The notes under the pieces: model-generated
The model's database searches: none
Told to the model about the DNA's origin: nothing
Seen by the model: the letters and a program-made list of their open reading frames with translations, nothing else
Shown here: one piece after another, positions 41,175 through 51,900 of the stretch
Position numbering within the stretch: the stretch's first letter is position 1
Layout: every line of letters starts with the position of its first letter
Made by a program: the position numbers and the translations under genes
Assembly (NCBI GenBank): GCA_035540495.1
Contig: DATLGL010000019.1
Span: 1-64,000, forward strand
Source: DASVEG01 sp035540495
GTDB taxonomy: Bacteria > Actinomycetota > Acidimicrobiia > Acidimicrobiales > CADCTF01
Length of the DNA: 64,000 nucleotides
Reading direction: 5' to 3'

Positions 41175-43105
41175 TGGCCTGGGGTGGAGGCATCGGGTTC
41201 CAGGGCGGATCGTTCGGCGGCGGCGGCAACTCGGCGGCTGCGGCCGGGCTCCCGTTCGCCGGCATCCCGTCGGAACTGCGGGAGGGCGTCGAGAAGATCG
41301 TCGCCGACGAGCCGACGTTCGAGGACGAACACGTCCCGTTCTCCCACGTCGACTACGACCGCCGCCGGTTGACGCTGCGTCGTTTCCTCGCGCCGCACAA
41401 GTGGGCGATGTTCGGCGGGCTGCTGCTCGTGCTCTTCGAGACCGCCGCGATGCAGGCGGGGCCGGTGCTCACCCAGATCGGCATCGACCATGGCATCCGT
41501 GACGGCAACACCGGCGTCATCGTCGCGGTGTCGATCGCCTACTTCGTCGCCGTCGGCATCAACGTGATCGCCAGCGGACTGCGGATCTCGTGGACGGGGC
41601 GCGTGGGCCAGAACCTGATGTACCACCTGCGGCTGCGGATCTTCAGCCACTTCCAGCGCCTGTCGGTCGACTTCTTCACCAAGTCGAAGGCCGGCGTCCT
41701 GATGACCCGCATGACGAGCGACCTCGAGTCGTTGACCCAGCTGTTCCAAGAGGGGCTGGTCCAGATGGTCGTGCAGGGCCTGACGATGGTCTTCGTCGCC
41801 GGGGTCCTCTTCTATTACAACGTCACGCTCGCGGCGATCACGCTGTTGGCGATCATCCCGGGTCTGCTCGTGGCGACGATCTGGTTCCGCCGTGCGTCGG
41901 ATCGTGGCTACAACGCCGTCCGCGACCGCATCGCCGACCTGCTGTCGCACCTGCAGGAGTCGCTGTCGGGCATCCGCATCATCAACGCCTACAACCGCCA
42001 GCGCTTCAACATCGTCGAGCATCGCAACGTCGCCGACCGCTACCGCTCGGCCAACAACTACACGGCGACCGTCGGCGCGATCTACGGGCCCGGCGCCGAG
42101 GTGATCGGCCTCTTCGGCCAGATCCTCATCCTCCTCATCGGCGGGCGCATGGTGCTCAGCGGGTCGCTGTCGCTGGGCGAACTGTCGGCGTTCGTGCTCT
42201 CGCTGAACACGTTCTTCGCCCCGATCCAGCAGCTCGTGCAGCTCTACGACACGTTCCAGAAGGGACAGGCGTCGCTGCGCAAGCTCGGCGACCTGCTGAC
42301 GACCGAGCCCACGGTCGCGGAGTCACCGGACGCGATCGAGCTTCCGCCGGTGCACGGCGAGATCCGGCTGGAGGACGTGACCTTCGGCTACTCGGCCGAC
42401 CGCCCGGTGCTGCGCGATGTCGACCTGGTGATCCGCGAGGGCGAGACGTTCTCGCTGGTCGGCGAGACGGGCGCGGGGAAGTCGACGATCGCCAAGCTGG
42501 TCACCCGCTTCCACGATCCGCTGTCGGGGCGCGTGCTGATCGACGGCTACGACCTGCGGGACGTGACGCTGACGTCGCTGCGCTCGCAGCTCGGCATCGT
42601 CCCCCAGGAGCCGTTCCTCTTCTCGGGATCGATCCGCGACAACATCGCCTTCGCCCGGCCGTCGGCGACCGACGATGAGGTGATCGCCGCCTGTCGTGCC
42701 GTTGGCATCGACGACCTGATCGACCGCCTGCCCGACGGCATCCACACGGCGTGCCACGAGCGGGGCGTCTCGCTCTCGTCGGGCGAGCGCCAGCTGCTGG
42801 CATTGGCGCGAGCGTTCCTCTCCCAGCCACGGGTGCTCGTGCTCGACGAGGCGACCTCGAACCTCGACCTGCGCTCCGAGGCGAAGATCGAGCACGCGCT
42901 CGACGTGCTCCTCGAAGGACGCACCGCGATCATCATCGCCCACCGCCTGGCGACCGCCATGCGGGCCGATCGCATCGCCGTGGTCCACGACGGCCGCATC
43001 GTGGAGCTCGGCTCGCACGACGAGCTGGTCGCGCTCGGCGGCCGCTACGCCCGCATGTACGAGACGTGGGAGCTGCACGCAGGGGTTTCTGTCGCAGGCG
43101 GGTGA
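41174..43105 (+). CDS. ABC exporter half-transporter, subunit B
   Basis: 643 residues, ATG 41174 overlapping the partner's stop by 1 base. A Gly-rich cytoplasmic N-terminus (GGGIGFQGGSFGGGGN) and about 65 further residues precede the first membrane helix. The ATPase domain has Walker A GETGAGKSTIAK, signature LSSGERQLLALAR, and a standard Walker B with catalytic Glu, VLVLDEATSNLD. Together with subunit A this gives one canonical and one degenerate ATP site, as in heterodimeric drug or lipid exporters. The substrate cannot be inferred. Confidence 0.92.
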   Translation: MAWGGGIGFQGGSFGGGGNSAAAAGLPFAGIPSELREGVEKIVADEPTFEDEHVPFSHVDYDRRRLTLRRFLAPHKWAMFGGLLLVLFETAAMQAGPVLTQIGIDHGIRDGNTGVIVAVSIAYFVAVGINVIASGLRISWTGRVGQNLMYHLRLRIFSHFQRLSVDFFTKSKAGVLMTRMTSDLESLTQLFQEGLVQMVVQGLTMVFVAGVLFYYNVTLAAITLLAIIPGLLVATIWFRRASDRGYNAVRDRIADLLSHLQESLSGIRIINAYNRQRFNIVEHRNVADRYRSANNYTATVGAIYGPGAEVIGLFGQILILLIGGRMVLSGSLSLGELSAFVLSLNTFFAPIQQLVQLYDTFQKGQASLRKLGDLLTTEPTVAESPDAIELPPVHGEIRLEDVTFGYSADRPVLRDVDLVIREGETFSLVGETGAGKSTIAKLVTRFHDPLSGRVLIDGYDLRDVTLTSLRSQLGIVPQEPFLFSGSIRDNIAFARPSATDDEVIAACRAVGIDDLIDRLPDGIHTACHERGVSLSSGERQLLALARAFLSQPRVLVLDEATSNLDLRSEAKIEHALDVLLEGRTAIIIAHRLATAMRADRIAVVHDGRIVELGSHDELVALGGRYARMYETWELHAGVSVAGG

Positions 43106-43116
43106 GAGGGTGCGCC

Positions 43117-43452
43117 ATGACAAGGCGCTGGGTCCCTCCCGATGAACCCCTTGGGCTGCGGCTGCGATCGCTGCTCGTGGTGCTGCTGGTCGAGGCGGGC
43201 ACGCCGCTGACGGTGCGCCAGCTGATCGCCCGCATCGAAGCCAGGGGCGTGGTGCTCGACGGCCGGCCGAGCAAGCTGGTGTCCGACGCGCTGCGCTGGG
43301 AGGTGAGGCGCGGACGCGTCGTGCGCGTGGGCCTAGGGGTCTACCGGAGCGGTCGCATCGCGGAGACGACGCTGCGCCGCATGCGCGGCCGAGCACGGGT
43401 GCTGCAGGAGGCGGCGGCGCAGCGGCGGGACCGCCCCGAGGCGGCGGGGTAG
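43117..43452 (+). CDS. Small winged-helix-like protein, copy 2 of a paralogous pair
   Basis: 111 residues from ATG 43117 with GAGAGGG at 43104-43110. It shares MxRRWV, an HTH-like stretch (LTVRQLIARIEARGVVLDGR) and the identical core SDALRWEVRRGRVVRVG with copy 1 at 31613-31963, 11 kb away. The basic core suits DNA binding. Unlike copy 1, its inverted repeat (43460-43565) is downstream. It follows the ABC exporter by 11 bases and could be co-transcribed. No named family is known to me. Confidence 0.7.
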   Translation: MTRRWVPPDEPLGLRLRSLLVVLLVEAGTPLTVRQLIARIEARGVVLDGRPSKLVSDALRWEVRRGRVVRVGLGVYRSGRIAETTLRRMRGRARVLQEAAAQRRDRPEAAG

Positions 43453-43459
43453 TTCGCGT

Positions 43460-43565
43460 TTCGCCGTGTATTAGCGACAACGAGGTATCAGCGAGGACGA
43501 CGGTGGAGAGGGCACGCCGAGGTCGGGAGGGCCGATCACTCCGGTTGTCGCTAATACACGGCGAA
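43460..43565. repeat. Long inverted repeat (copy 2) with GCGACAAC arms
   Basis: Perfect 22-base arms at 43460-43481 and 43544-43565 enclose 62 bases; the arm core is GTGTATTAGCGACAAC. The arms share GCGACAA and ACACGGCGAA with the repeat at 32030-32163. It lies between convergent genes (end 43452 and end 43601), so it may also serve as a bidirectional terminator, but long arms with a long loop and no T-run are more like a mobile or REP-type repeat. Confidence 0.75.
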
Positions 43566-43600
43566 TTCGCAACAACGCCGAGCCGTCACCCCGGCGGCGC

Positions 43601-45124
43601 CTAACCCTTGTCGCGAAGCATGCGGCGCAGGATCTTGCCGCTGGCGGACTTCGGGATCTCGCTCACGAACTCGACCATCGCCAGCTGCTTGTAGGTGGCG
43701 ACCTTGCCCTTGACGAAGTCCTTGATGTCGTCCTCGGTGGCCTCGGCGCCCGGCTTCAGCACCACGAACGCCTTGGGCAGCTCGCCCGCTTCCACGTCCG
43801 GGATGCCGATGACCGCCACGTCGGCGACGGCCGGGTGCGTGACGACGAGTGCTTCGAGCTCGGCCGGCGCGACCTGGAAGCCCTTGAACTTGATGAGCTC
43901 CTTGACCCGGTCGACGATGTAGAGGTGGCCGTCGGCGTCGAAGCGGCCGACATCGCCGGTGTGGAGCCAGCCCTCGTCGTCGATCGTGGAGCGGGTGGCT
44001 TCGTCGTTGTTGAGGTAGCCCTTCATCACCTGCGGCCCACGGATCCAGAGCTCGCCGACACCTTCGACGTCGAGGTCTTTGCCGTCGGGGTCGACGATGC
44101 GACACTCCGTGTTCGGCACCGTCACGCCGCACGAGCCGGGCTTCCCTTGACCCGGCGGGGTGGCGTGGGTGACCGGTGACAGCTCGGTCATGCCGTAGCC
44201 CTGGAAGATCTCGCACTTCACCCGGTCGGCCGCCTCCTGGGTGAGATCGCCGCCGAGGGGCGCGGCGCCCGACATGATCGTCTTGAGCGACGACAGGTCG
44301 TAGTTGTCGACGATCGGGTGCTTGGCGAAGGCCAGGATCATCGGCGGCACCGCGAAGAAGCGGGCGACCTTGTGCTCCTGCATGAGCGACAGCGCCTGCT
44401 CGAGGTCGAAGCGGGGCATCGTGATGACGGTGATGCCCCGAGCGAGCAGCCCGTTCATGAGCACCTGCATGCCGTAGATGTGGAAGAACGGCAGCACCGC
44501 GAGCGCCGTCTCACCGTCTTCCGACTCGAGCACCGGCTCGATCTGCGCGAGGTTCGCCACCAGGTTGAAGTGGGTGAGCATGACGCCCTTCGGCAGACCC
44601 GTGGTGCCTGAGGAGTACGGCAGCACCACCACGTCGTTGTGCACGTCGACGTCGACCTGCTCGATCGGTTCGCCGAGCAGCCCCGCCATCTCCTCGATGA
44701 GCACGACCTCCTTGCACCCGGTGCCTTCGATCGCCTTCTCGGCCGTCTCCTTGAACATGCCGACGGTCACGAGGATCGTGGCGCCGGAGTCCTGCAGCTG
44801 GTGGCGGACCTCGTCGGGCGTGTAGGTGGGGTTGATCGTCGTGACCGTGCCGCCCGCGGTGGCGACGCCGTGGAACACGACGGCGTACTCGGGGATGTTC
44901 GGAGCCATCAGCGCGAGCGTGCTGCCCTTGCCGAAACCGCGGGCGGCGAGTCCGCCGGCGAGACGGCGTACGAGCTCGCGGAGCTCGCCGTACGTGATCG
45001 TGCGGCCGCTCGGGCCGTCGATCAGGGCGGGACGATCAGGCACGTCCGACGCGCGGCGCAGGACGTAGTCGGTGATCGAGGTGGTCGGCAACTCGACGTC
45101 GGGCAGAGGGCTCGTGAAAGTCAC
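43601..45124 (-). CDS. AMP-forming acyl-CoA/4-coumarate-CoA ligase-like enzyme
   Basis: 507 residues from GTG 45124; the in-frame extension to 45343 would translate a divergent gene's poly-Thr repeat as poly-Val and is rejected. Adenylate-forming motifs are complete: A3 VLPYSSGTTGLPKGVMLTH, A5 FQGYGMTELSPVTH, A7 WLHTGDVGRFDADGHLYIVD, A8 RVKELIKFKGFQVAPAELE, and A10 with catalytic Lys IPKSASGKILRR. No signal or membrane segment, so cytoplasmic. It activates a carboxylic acid (aryl or medium/long acyl) to its CoA thioester; the specificity is not readable. Only 37 bases separate it from the divergent esterase gene. Confidence 0.93.
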   Translation of the reverse strand: MTFTSPLPDVELPTTSITDYVLRRASDVPDRPALIDGPSGRTITYGELRELVRRLAGGLAARGFGKGSTLALMAPNIPEYAVVFHGVATAGGTVTTINPTYTPDEVRHQLQDSGATILVTVGMFKETAEKAIEGTGCKEVVLIEEMAGLLGEPIEQVDVDVHNDVVVLPYSSGTTGLPKGVMLTHFNLVANLAQIEPVLESEDGETALAVLPFFHIYGMQVLMNGLLARGITVITMPRFDLEQALSLMQEHKVARFFAVPPMILAFAKHPIVDNYDLSSLKTIMSGAAPLGGDLTQEAADRVKCEIFQGYGMTELSPVTHATPPGQGKPGSCGVTVPNTECRIVDPDGKDLDVEGVGELWIRGPQVMKGYLNNDEATRSTIDDEGWLHTGDVGRFDADGHLYIVDRVKELIKFKGFQVAPAELEALVVTHPAVADVAVIGIPDVEAGELPKAFVVLKPGAEATEDDIKDFVKGKVATYKQLAMVEFVSEIPKSASGKILRRMLRDKG

Positions 45125-45161
45125 GCGCGAGATCTTGCCACCGGATGCGGTAGGCAGGTAT

Positions 45162-46106
<945 letters not shown>

Positions 46107-46117
46107 AAATCCCGCCC

Positions 46118-47002
46118 ATGGGCATCTGTGACGGACGAGTCGTGGTCATCACCGGCGCCGGGCGCGGCATCGGCCGGGAGGAAGCGCTGCTGTTCGCAGC
46201 CGAGGGCGCCAAGGTGGTCGTCAACGACTACGGCGTGAGCGTCGACGGCAGCGCGCCGACGAGCGAAGTCGCCGAGGCCGTCGTCGAGGAGATCAAGGCG
46301 ATGGGCGGCGAGGCCGTCGCCAACGCCGACGACGTCGCCGACTGGGAGGGCGCGCAGCGTCTCCTCAACACCGCTATCGAGACGTTCGGCGGCCTCGACA
46401 CCCTGGTGAACAACGCCGGCATCCTGCGCGACCGGATGATCTTCAACATGACCGAGGAGGAGTGGGACGCGGTCATCCGCGTGCACCTCAAGGGCACGTT
46501 CTGCACCACCCGGTGGGCGACGGCGTACTGGCGGGAGCGGGTGAAGGCGGGCGAGACGAACGACGCCCGGATCATCAACACCTCGTCGGGTTCGGGTCTC
46601 TACGCCAACCCCGGGCAGGCGAACTACGGCGCGGCCAAGTCGGGGATCGCGTCGATGACCCAGATCGTTGCGAAGGAGGTCGCCCGGTTCGGCGTCACCG
46701 CCAACGCGATCGCCCCCGGCGCTCGTACCCGGATGACCGAGAACCTGCCGGGCCGGCCGCCGCAGGCGGAGCTGAAGCCCGGCGAGTTCGACCGTCGCGA
46801 TCCGGCGAACGTGGCACCGCTGGTGGTGTGGCTCGGCAGCAACGAGTCGGCCGACGTCACCGGCGAGGTCTTCAACGTCGGCGGCTCGACGATCTCGCGT
46901 GCGACGACCTGGGGACGCGGCGAACCCGCCGACAAGGGCGATCGATGGGACCCGAAGGAGCTGGGTCCCGTCGTTCGCGGCCTGATCGGCGGGTCCGCCT
47001 AG
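46118..47002 (+). CDS. Short-chain dehydrogenase/reductase
   Basis: 294 residues from ATG 46118; the much longer open frame back to 44639 is a shadow of the two upstream genes. Cofactor loop VITGAGRGIGREEALLFAAE (TGxxxGIG), NNAG in LVNNAGILRDRMIFN, catalytic Ser in INTSSGSGLY, and YxxxK in NYGAAKSG. The segment after the cofactor loop (VVVNDYGVSVDGS) resembles 3-hydroxyacyl-CoA/steroid dehydrogenases of the MFE-2 type. It probably oxidises a 3-hydroxyacyl-CoA or steroid, which fits the neighbouring CoA ligase (inference). Confidence 0.92.
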   Translation: MGICDGRVVVITGAGRGIGREEALLFAAEGAKVVVNDYGVSVDGSAPTSEVAEAVVEEIKAMGGEAVANADDVADWEGAQRLLNTAIETFGGLDTLVNNAGILRDRMIFNMTEEEWDAVIRVHLKGTFCTTRWATAYWRERVKAGETNDARIINTSSGSGLYANPGQANYGAAKSGIASMTQIVAKEVARFGVTANAIAPGARTRMTENLPGRPPQAELKPGEFDRRDPANVAPLVVWLGSNESADVTGEVFNVGGSTISRATTWGRGEPADKGDRWDPKELGPVVRGLIGGSA

Positions 47003-47014
47003 GGCGGTACCGCC

Positions 47015-48910
47015 CTACGGCTTCCGCAGCCCGTCTCGCCGCGGGTACTCGGGGAACCGGTCCTGCGGCGGGCGGTCCGGATAGATGAGCGTCGTTCCCG
47101 CGGTCTGGAACGCCTTCGTGTCTCCGGCAGGCCACTGCCCGGGCAGGTACCGCTTCCCGCCGTCGACGTAGCGATAGAGGCCGGCGGCGACGTTCCTGTT
47201 GGCCGACTCGTCGGGGCCGACCGCCTGCGGGTCCCACCAGATCTCGGTGGCGTCGTCAGCGGCGAGGTAGTCGGGCCCGATGGTCCACAGTCCGGTGCCG
47301 TACGACACCGCGAAGCGGGTGAGGAACCCGGACGTCGGCTTGAAGGCGAACAGCCCGTCGCGCAGCGTCTGCGGCGTCAGCTTCGGACCCGCGAGGTGCA
47401 CTCCCTGGAAGAAGGTGTTCATGGGGAGCGCGCTCGGCATCGACGTCAGCTTCTGGCCGTAGTGCCACGAGAAGAGGTTGCCCTCGCGGTCGACGGCGTT
47501 CGGGTCGACACGGGCGGTCAGGTACGAGATGCCGAAGGCGTTGCGCCACTGCTGCGCGTCGTACGTACGGGCGAAGAAGGCCGTGTCGGTCAGCGCCGAG
47601 CCCGAGATCACCCACTCGGGGTTGTACACCTGAGCCGTCGCTTCCTTCGTCAGGAAGATCGGCATCAGCGGATCGCCGGAGAACATCAGGCTGTTCACGC
47701 CCTTGCTCTTCATGCGGGCGATGATCACTCGAGCGTCTTCCTGCGCCTTCTGGAGGTCGAGGACGTACGACACGCGATCGGTCAGCTTGACGCCGCACTT
47801 GGCCAGCTCCCGTTCGAAGAAGTCGACGCCGCTCTTGTAGGAGCCCTCGGCCGTCTCGAAGTAGACGATGCCGAACTTCCGCTGCTGCGTCTTGAACGTC
47901 GGGTCGCCGGCATGAGCCGCCGGACGTCCGGCGAGCTTCTTGCAGATGTACTCGGCGCGGTGGACGTAGCCCTGCGTCGAGCCCATCAGGTCGCTCCACA
48001 CGTACGGCGCCCACCGGTCGTACGACTCCTGCGGCTGCGAGGTCGAGCAGCTGAAGCACGGCACCTTCCGGGCGACCAGCTCGTCGATGTAGGCGTTGGT
48101 GCCGCTCGGGGCGTAGAACGCGGCGAACGCCTTGATCTCGGTGGCGATCTTGATGGCGTCGGCCTTGGCCGCGGCGTCGTCGTCGGACTCGCCTGAGGCC
48201 TTCACCTTCACGAGCTCGACCTTGCGGCCGTAGGTCTCGAAGTGGGCCAGGTACGCCTCGACCATCTTCTGGCGGTTGGCGTCGTCCTCCTCCTCGGAGG
48301 TCCGGTCCCCGCCGCCCGCGGCCGTGAGGATCGCCTGGGTCTGCTCGTTCACCTTCGGGATGTAGACCGCGACGACGATCTTGTCCTTCGTCACGCCTTG
48401 CCACGTCGACCCGCCGTTGTCGGCGCCCTTCTGCCAGAGGGGGACGCAGTTCGGGGCGTAGAACGACGGGATCTGGATGCGTCCGGTGTTCTTGTCGCAG
48501 TCCGGGGCGTCGAGCGGGTTGCTCGAGCCGAGAGCGACGGCAGGGGGCGCCCCGGTCGCTCGGGTGGCCGTGCCGCCCGCACCGGTCGTCGTGCGGCGCG
48601 CGCCGGTCGCCGTGCTCGTACCGGTGCCTGCGGCAGCAGCGGTCGTCGCCGCCGGGTCTGTGGCCGCGGCGTCGGTCGCCGCGATGTCCGCCGGCGCGTT
48701 CGCATCGACAGCGCCGGGGTCAGTGGTGACCTGCGGCGTGTTCGTCGCCGTCGCGGCGACGGTGGCGTCGTCTTCCCCCCGTTCCCGTGTCCCTGGCACG
48801 ACGACCGCGAGGATCAAGACCGCCACCACAAGGGCGACGTACGGCCTCCAGAGACGGAAGTCGTCGAGGATGCGGTTTCGGTCGAGCCCGCCGTTCGACG
48901 GTGCGGTCAT
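47015..48910 (-). CDS. Membrane-anchored substrate-binding protein of a LIV-type importer
   Basis: 631 residues, ATG 48910 overlapping the upstream stop as ATGA. An uncleaved N-terminal anchor (WRPYVALVVAVLILAVVVPG) replaces the usual lipoprotein signal. A Thr/Ala-rich linker to about 150 is followed by a type 1 periplasmic-binding fold: GVTKDKIVVAVYIPKVNEQ, AFYAPSGTNAYIDELVARKV, GIVYFETAEGSYKSGVDFFE, and INSLMFSGDPLM-like strand ends. Last gene of the four-gene import operon. The ligand is unknown; the LIV family takes amino acids, amides and aromatic acids. A paired Cys motif (CFSCS) lies in the first lobe. Confidence 0.87.
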   Translation of the reverse strand: MTAPSNGGLDRNRILDDFRLWRPYVALVVAVLILAVVVPGTRERGEDDATVAATATNTPQVTTDPGAVDANAPADIAATDAAATDPAATTAAAAGTGTSTATGARRTTTGAGGTATRATGAPPAVALGSSNPLDAPDCDKNTGRIQIPSFYAPNCVPLWQKGADNGGSTWQGVTKDKIVVAVYIPKVNEQTQAILTAAGGGDRTSEEEDDANRQKMVEAYLAHFETYGRKVELVKVKASGESDDDAAAKADAIKIATEIKAFAAFYAPSGTNAYIDELVARKVPCFSCSTSQPQESYDRWAPYVWSDLMGSTQGYVHRAEYICKKLAGRPAAHAGDPTFKTQQRKFGIVYFETAEGSYKSGVDFFERELAKCGVKLTDRVSYVLDLQKAQEDARVIIARMKSKGVNSLMFSGDPLMPIFLTKEATAQVYNPEWVISGSALTDTAFFARTYDAQQWRNAFGISYLTARVDPNAVDREGNLFSWHYGQKLTSMPSALPMNTFFQGVHLAGPKLTPQTLRDGLFAFKPTSGFLTRFAVSYGTGLWTIGPDYLAADDATEIWWDPQAVGPDESANRNVAAGLYRYVDGGKRYLPGQWPAGDTKAFQTAGTTLIYPDRPPQDRFPEYPRRDGLRKP

Positions 48911-51900
48911 CGGTTCCCCCCAGCGGTGATGAGATCAGTCAGGTCTTCGGTTGTTGCGGGATCTGCGCCGGCCGCGGCGCGCCGGCGGCGCCGCCGGTCG
49001 GCGCGATCGGCTCGTCGGGTGGAGGTCGTGCCGCTGCGCGCGATGACCTCCTCGGACGTGCCGAGGTACGAGGCGACGACGGCCGGATCGCGTACGACGT
49101 CGGCTGCCGGCCCCTGGGCGATCTTCTGGCCCAGCTCGAGAGCGATCATGTCGTCGGCGATCGAGGTGATGAGCGGCATGTCGTGCTCGATCACCAACAA
49201 GCTGGCCCCGGTCGCATCGCGGATCCGGAGCAGGAGCGGTGCGAGCGCCTCGGTCTCGCGCTGGGCGATGCCGGACGACGGCTCGTCGAAGAGCAGCACC
49301 GTCGGCTCGTGGGCCAGCACGCACGCGAGGTCGACGATGCGCCGCGTGCCGGTCGACAGCTCGCTGATGAACTTGTTGCGGTACGCACCGAGGCGCATGA
49401 GGTCGAGCAGTTCGTCGACCCGCTGCTGCACCTGGCGCTCGGAGTGCACCACGGACGGGAGCGCGAGCGCACTGGCCACCGGGTCCTTCACCGCAACCTG
49501 GCGCTCGAGTGCCGTGGCGATCGTCTCGCGTACGGTCAGGCCCGGGAAGAGGCGGGCGTCCTGGAACGAGCGGCCGAGACCGAGGCGGGCACGCCCGTCG
49601 GGCGAGAGCCCCGACACGTCCCAACCGTTGAGGACGACCTGCCCCTCGTCTGCGGGCACGAATCCGGAGATGAGGTCGAACAGCGTGGTCTTGCCCGCGC
49701 CGTTGGCCCCGATGAAACCGAGGATCGAACCCTGGGCGACGTCGAACGAGACACCCCGGACCGCGTGGACACCGCCGTACGACTTGCCGAGACGGCGGAC
49801 CTGGAGGGCCGGCTTGATCTCGTCGTTCGACGGCCGGGCCGCCGTTGCCGGCAGCGCCGCCGATGTCGCGGCGTTCGCAGCAGCGCCGCCTCCTGCGCCG
49901 CCCTCCTCCCCGAACGCACCGGCGCCCTCGAGGAACACCGAGCGCAGGATGTCGGTGCGCCCCAGCAGCTGCGAGGTCGGGCCACGGAACCGGATCTCGC
50001 CCTTCTCCATGAAGTACGCCGTCTCCGCGATGGTGAGCGCCACGTTCACGGATTGCTCGACCACGATGATCGTCGTGCCCTGATCGCGGATCGCCCGGAC
50101 GATGGCGAGCAACTGCTCGACGATGATCGGGGCGAGACCGAGGGAGAGCTCGTCGATCATCAGGAGGCGGGGCTTGGCGACGAACGCCATGCCGAGGGTG
50201 AGCATCTGCTGCTCACCTCCGGAGAGGTTCCCGGCGGGCTGCTCCCAGCGGGTCTTGAGGACCGGGAAGTACTCGAGCACGCGGGCCGTCGCCTCGCGGA
50301 TGTGGGCCTCGTCGCGGCGGTAGATCCACCCGGCGATGCGGAGGTTCTCCGCGACGGTGAGCGAGGGGAACACGCCCTTGCCACCCGGCACCTGCACGAT
50401 GCCGCGGGCGACCACCTCGTTCGGCGGACTGAACGTCGTGTCGGCGCCGTCGAAGATCGTCGCCCCCGCGGTCGGTTCGAGGATGCCGGAGATCGCTTTG
50501 AGCAGCGTCGACTTCCCTGCCCCGTTGGTGCCGAGCAGGGCGATGATCTCCCCCTCGCCGACCTCCATGTCGACGTTGAAGAGCACCTGCACCCCGTCGT
50601 AGCCGACGTCGAGGCCCTTGACGAGGAGCAGCTTGGCGTCGCCCCGTTTGCGGGCGGCCCGCACCTCGGCCATGGCCACGGTCGACGTCCGCACACGGGC
50701 GATGTCGGACTCGGTGAACGACCCGGCGGTGGCGAGCATCACGACGCCGATGGCGAGCACCGGGAGCATCGCGAGCATCCCGGTGCGGATGCCCCACGCG
50801 TCCGCCATGCCGCCGACGATCGGCGAGAACAGGAAGGCGGGAACGATGAAGAGGTTGCCGATCGTGCCGCCGACCGAGCGGACGCGGGGCGGGATCGCCA
50901 GGGAGAAGGCCGTCGCCAGCGCGGGCGCGAGGCTCGCCTGAGCGGCGGCCATGAAGACGTTGAACACGACGGCCAGGACGAGGTTCTGCGCGAGCACGAG
51001 CAGCGCGATCGACACGATCGTCAGCCCGAACGTCGCGGCCATGAAACGCAGCAGAAGACCCGCGTCGCGCTTCATGAGCTTCATGGCGATCGGGATGCCG
51101 ACGAAGTAGCCGACGAGCTGGAACGGCTCGGCGATCGCGGAGATCGTCCCTCGTTGGATCTCGTTGAGCCCGAACTCCTGCTCGTAGAACAGCTGCACGA
51201 GCGGGCGGATGGCGACGAGAGAGACGCCGACGATCGGGAGCGACAACCAGATGCGGCGCAGCGACCGCACCTGCCAGAGGATCCGCCACGCCTCGCTGAA
51301 CGACGCCGGCTCCTCCTCGGTCTCCGCGACCTCTTCGCTCGCGCCCATCATGCGGCGGTCTTGGTTGCCGCGGACGGGCTCCTTCAGGCGGAGCGCCTGC
51401 AGCACGAGGAGCAGCGTCGGGATGCCGAAGAGGATGAACGGTGCCCGCCACCCGAGGAGGTAGGCGATCACGCCGGCCATGATCGGGCCGAAGAACTGCC
51501 CCACCGAGTTGGCGGCCCGGTGGAAGGCGTACACCGCCGGGCGCCGATCGACCGGGTAGTAGTCGGACAGCAGCGAGAAGTGGGTCGCTCCGACCACGGT
51601 CCTACCGAGGCCCGCGCCGATGCGCATCAGGCCGAGCAGGACGACCGTGGGCGCGAAGCCCGTGAGGATCGAGAAGATGCCCCACACCGCGGCACCGGCC
51701 GCGGCGATCTTCGTGCGGCTCTTGCGGTCGGCGACGTGGGCGAGCGGGATCTCGAGGAACAGCACCGCGAGCGCCACGAGCGACGTGAGCGTGAGCACGC
51801 CCTGGATGTCGAGGCCGAAGTGGTCGCGAATCTTCGGGATGAGAATCGTGAACGCTTCGCGGTCGAGTTCGTCGACGGCGTTCAGCCCGAAGAGCACCAG

